A stretch of DNA of 64,000 bases from Prionace glauca (lineage: Eukaryota; Chordata; Chondrichthyes; Carcharhiniformes; Carcharhinidae). The notes under the pieces were generated by a model that was given only the letters and a program-made list of their open reading frames with translations, had not been told where the DNA came from and ran no database searches. Position 1 is the stretch's first letter. Every line of letters begins with the position of its first letter. Positions 61,860 through 64,000 of the stretch are shown here, piece after piece. The translations under genes and the position numbers were made by a program. Location: NCBI GenBank assembly GCA_037974335.1, contig CM075760.1, positions 8,181,432-8,245,431 on the forward strand, given 5' to 3'.

Positions 61860-62400
61860 AACAAACGTTACACAGAGGAGGAAGTTTTGGCCTGAAGCTC
61901 CTCAACCAACTTCCGCATTCACACAATGGAGGAAATGTGATTGGCTGGAGGACCAGAGTTCTTTCGGTCCTCCAACTCTTTCTATTGGTTAATACCTCAG
62001 CCTGACCGTCGTGGGGAAATGGGCGACCCGCGCACATGCGCAGGTTCCCCTCTCCCCGGAACATGCGCTGCTTCCCCTCTCTCTTGGACATGCGCTGTCC
62101 CGGGCCGGGGGGGAGGGGGTTTCTCGCTCTGGTCGGAGCCGCCAGCCGCTTGTCTGGAAACCTTGGCTCGAGGAGGGGGAGGGGAACAATGGGTGGGGGC
62201 GGGGCTCCCGGGTCCGCGAGGTGGAGTCTCTACCCCTCTGACCTTCACGCTGAGCTGCTGACCAATGGGAAACATTGGAGGACCGGAAGGACTCTGGTCC
62301 TCCAGCCAACCACAGCCCGGGCTTTGTGTGAATGAAGATTGCGCTTCAGACAGACTCAAACTTCCTCCGGTCTCCCACATCTGTGAGTAAAACATCTTTC
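61860..62400. promoter_or_regulatory. Bidirectional CCAAT/CpG promoter, likely G9 on the left
   Basis: Inverted blocks of 'ggaggaccagag...cggtcctcc' type at 61,950-61,976 and 62,267-62,294 flank a GC-rich core. ATTGG/CCAAT boxes are present on both sides. The right first exon ends with donor GTGAGT at 62,383. The left side faces G9, 4.8 kb away across a repeat stack. Confidence 0.6.
62383..62388 (+). other. Splice donor of a rightward first exon
   Basis: CCCACATCT then GTGAGTAAAAC, identical to the G8 first-exon end. Its partner exon must lie beyond the window. Confidence 0.6.
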
Positions 62401-62464
62401 TGTTCTCCCCCTTTCCATTTCTTTTCTTATTCTGGGGGAAATTGTTGACCTGCAGCGATTGATC

Positions 62465-62760
62465 ACGCGAAATAGAAGCAGGAGTGTCCACCAGGCTCTT
62501 CAAGTCTGTCCCGCCATTCAGTGCAATCATATCTAATCTATTTCGGCCTCAACTCCTTCACTGTGCTACTTCCCATAGCCGTCTATCCCTCCATCTATTA
62601 AATATTTATCCGCCATGGGGTTGATGCGATCGGCGCAACTCGAGGGCCGAAGGGCCTGTTTGTGCTGTAATGTTCTATGTCTATGTCTCACTTTAAATAC
62701 TTCTAATCATCCAGTCTCCACCACCCTTTGGGGCAGAGAATTCCAGAGATTCACCATCCG
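62465..62760 (-). mobile_element. CR1 3' fragments, mixed orientation
   Basis: A minus CR1 3' part (62,465-62,618 and 62,691-62,760) is interrupted by a plus CR1-D 3' tail (62,619-62,690, 'gagggccgaagggcctgtttg'). Confidence 0.6.
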
Positions 62761-64000
62761 AATATAAAAAAGGATAGCAAGAGTTTTTATAAATATATAA
62801 AAAGGAAGAGGCTGGCTAGGGTGAACGTTGGTCCTTTAGAGGATGAGAAAGGGGAGCTAGTGGTACGGGATGGGGATATGGCTAAGGTCTTAAATAACTT
62901 TTTTGTTTCTGTCTTCACGGAGGAGGACGTGAATAATTTGCCGGGTGTTAGCGATGGAAAGGTGGTAGGAATGGAGAGTCTTAATGACATTACTGTTACT
63001 AGAGAGGTGGTGCACGACAGACTGGAGGGACTGATTGTGGACAAGTCCCCAGGACCGGATGGAATGCATCCGAGGGTTCTGAAAAAAATGGCGGAGGTGA
63101 TAGTGGATGCCTTGGTGGTTATTTTCCAGATGTCGCTGGATTCCGGGGAAGGGCCGGAAGATTGGAAAACGGCTAATGTTACGCCGTTGTCTAAGGAGGG
63201 TGCCAGGCAAAAGGCGGGGAATTATAGGCCGGTTAGTTTAACATCGGTGGTAGGTAAAATGTTAGAATCCGTCATTAAGGAGGAAATAGCGAGGCATCTT
63301 GAGGGGAATTGCTTGATAGGGCGGACGCAACACGGTTTCATTAAAGGGAAGTCGTGTCTGACAAATTTACTGGGGTTCTATGAGGATGTGTCTAGGGCAG
63401 TGGATAGAGGAGAGCCGGTGGATGTGGTCTTTCTGGATTTTCAGAAGGCGTTTGACAAGGTACCTCACAAGAGGTTATTGCAGAAGGTCAGGGGACATGG
63501 AGTTGGGGGTAGGGTGTTAGCGTGGATAGAGGATTGGTTGTCAAATAGGAGGCAGAGAGTGGGGGTCAATGGATGCTATTCGGATTGGCAGTTGGTGACT
63601 AGTGGGGTGCCCCAGGGGTCGTTGCTGGGGCCTCAGCTATTTACCATTTATATAGATGATCTGGAGGAGGGAACCGAGTGCAGGGTGTCGAAATTTGCTG
63701 ATGACACCAAGATTGGGGGAAAGGCAAATTGTGAGGAGGGTGTGGAGAGTCTGCAGAAGGATCTAGATAGGCTGGGCGAATGGGCCAGGAAATGGCAAAT
63801 GGAAGTTAATGTTGGCAAGTGTGAGGTGGTCCACTTTGGCAGGAGGAATGGTAGGAAGGACTATTACTTACGTGGCGAAAAACTGCAGCAGGCGACGGTG
63901 CAGAGGGACCTCGGGGTCCTTGTGCATGAGTCGCAAAAACCCAGCTTGCAGGTGCAGCAGGTGGTCAGGAAGGCGAATGGGATGCTGGCCTTCATAGCGA
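62761..64000 (+). mobile_element. CR1-A LINE running off the window
   Basis: It starts in the linker at ATAAAAAAGGATAGC and continues in CR1-A sequence to the edge. Confidence 0.9.
62764..64000 (+). CDS. CR1-A RT frame, open to the window edge
   Basis: About 412 codons without a stop cover the linker, the RT fingers/palm with SPGPDGMHP, DFQKAFDKVPH, SGVPQGSLLGP and FADDTK, and the start of the thumb. It differs from the 52.3 kb copy by scattered substitutions only. The 5' end is truncated, so no natural start is visible. Confidence 0.82.
   Translation, partial: MKKDSKSFYKYIKRKRLARVNVGPLEDEKGELVVRDGDMAKVLNNFFVSVFTEEDVNNLPGVSDGKVVGMESLNDITVTREVVHDRLEGLIVDKSPGPDGMHPRVLKKMAEVIVDALVVIFQMSLDSGEGPEDWKTANVTPLSKEGARQKAGNYRPVSLTSVVGKMLESVIKEEIARHLEGNCLIGRTQHGFIKGKSCLTNLLGFYEDVSRAVDRGEPVDVVFLDFQKAFDKVPHKRLLQKVRGHGVGGRVLAWIEDWLSNRRQRVGVNGCYSDWQLVTSGVPQGSLLGPQLFTIYIDDLEEGTECRVSKFADDTKIGGKANCEEGVESLQKDLDRLGEWARKWQMEVNVGKCEVVHFGRRNGRKDYYLRGEKLQQATVQRDLGVLVHESQKPSLQVQQVVRKANGMLAFIA

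Overview
The window looks like a gene-poor, repeat-rich piece of an elasmobranch (shark) genome that holds a tandem cluster of KRAB-less C2H2 zinc-finger (ZNF) genes. The shark call rests on the repeat set: many CR1-clade LINEs in several age classes, tRNA-derived HE1-like SINEs on both strands, Penelope-like elements (PLEs) with inverted-repeat ends, and L2-like and RTE-like LINE pieces. This is recalled knowledge of cartilaginous-fish repeats; no search was run.

Nine finger arrays are visible: G1 (4.7-5.3 kb, -), G2 (7.7-8.9 kb, +), G3 (17.3-18.2 kb, -), G4 (26.7-27.8 kb, +), G5 (34.5-35.5 kb, -), G6 (36.2-36.8 kb, -), G7 (40.7-41.5 kb, +), G8 (47.9-49.0 kb, -) and G9 (56.2-57.0 kb, -). Each array sits in one long last exon, preceded by a splice acceptor about 0.1-0.6 kb upstream, a short intron and a CpG/CCAAT-rich promoter with a non-coding first exon. 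No KRAB, SCAN, BTB or ZAD domain is seen. G2, G5 and G8 are open and long. G3 and G7 carry an in-frame TGA after eight fingers, G4 loses frame near its end, G6 has lost its usual ATG and G9 has a 2-bp deletion. The 5' UTRs of most copies hold the same decayed N-terminal fingers and a shared TGA just before the MEKPWKC start.

Three promoter families recur. One is an inverted-repeat bidirectional promoter (5.5-6.65 kb; single arm at 38.1-38.8 kb). One is a CCAAT-rich family (18.8-19.0, 41.6-41.96, 50.3-50.9, 61.9-62.4 kb). One has a GCCGCCAT box and a GCGCATGCGC-type box (19.9-20.3, 22.25-22.6, 38.8-39.2 kb). Several have no finger exon of their own and look like remains of lost genes.

The spaces between genes are stacks of nested repeats. 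The youngest CR1 family (CR1-A) has near-identical copies with open reverse-transcriptase (RT) frames at 0.17-1.6 kb and 62.8-64.0 kb. PLE copies appear as hairpins flanked by 11-12 bp target duplications, up to an 881-bp palindrome at 2.0-2.9 kb. Their hairpins carry a conserved CTGAYGA-stem-GAAA core that resembles a hammerhead ribozyme, and this is the most interesting lead here. No intact retrovirus, LTR element, CRISPR array or functional RNA gene was seen.
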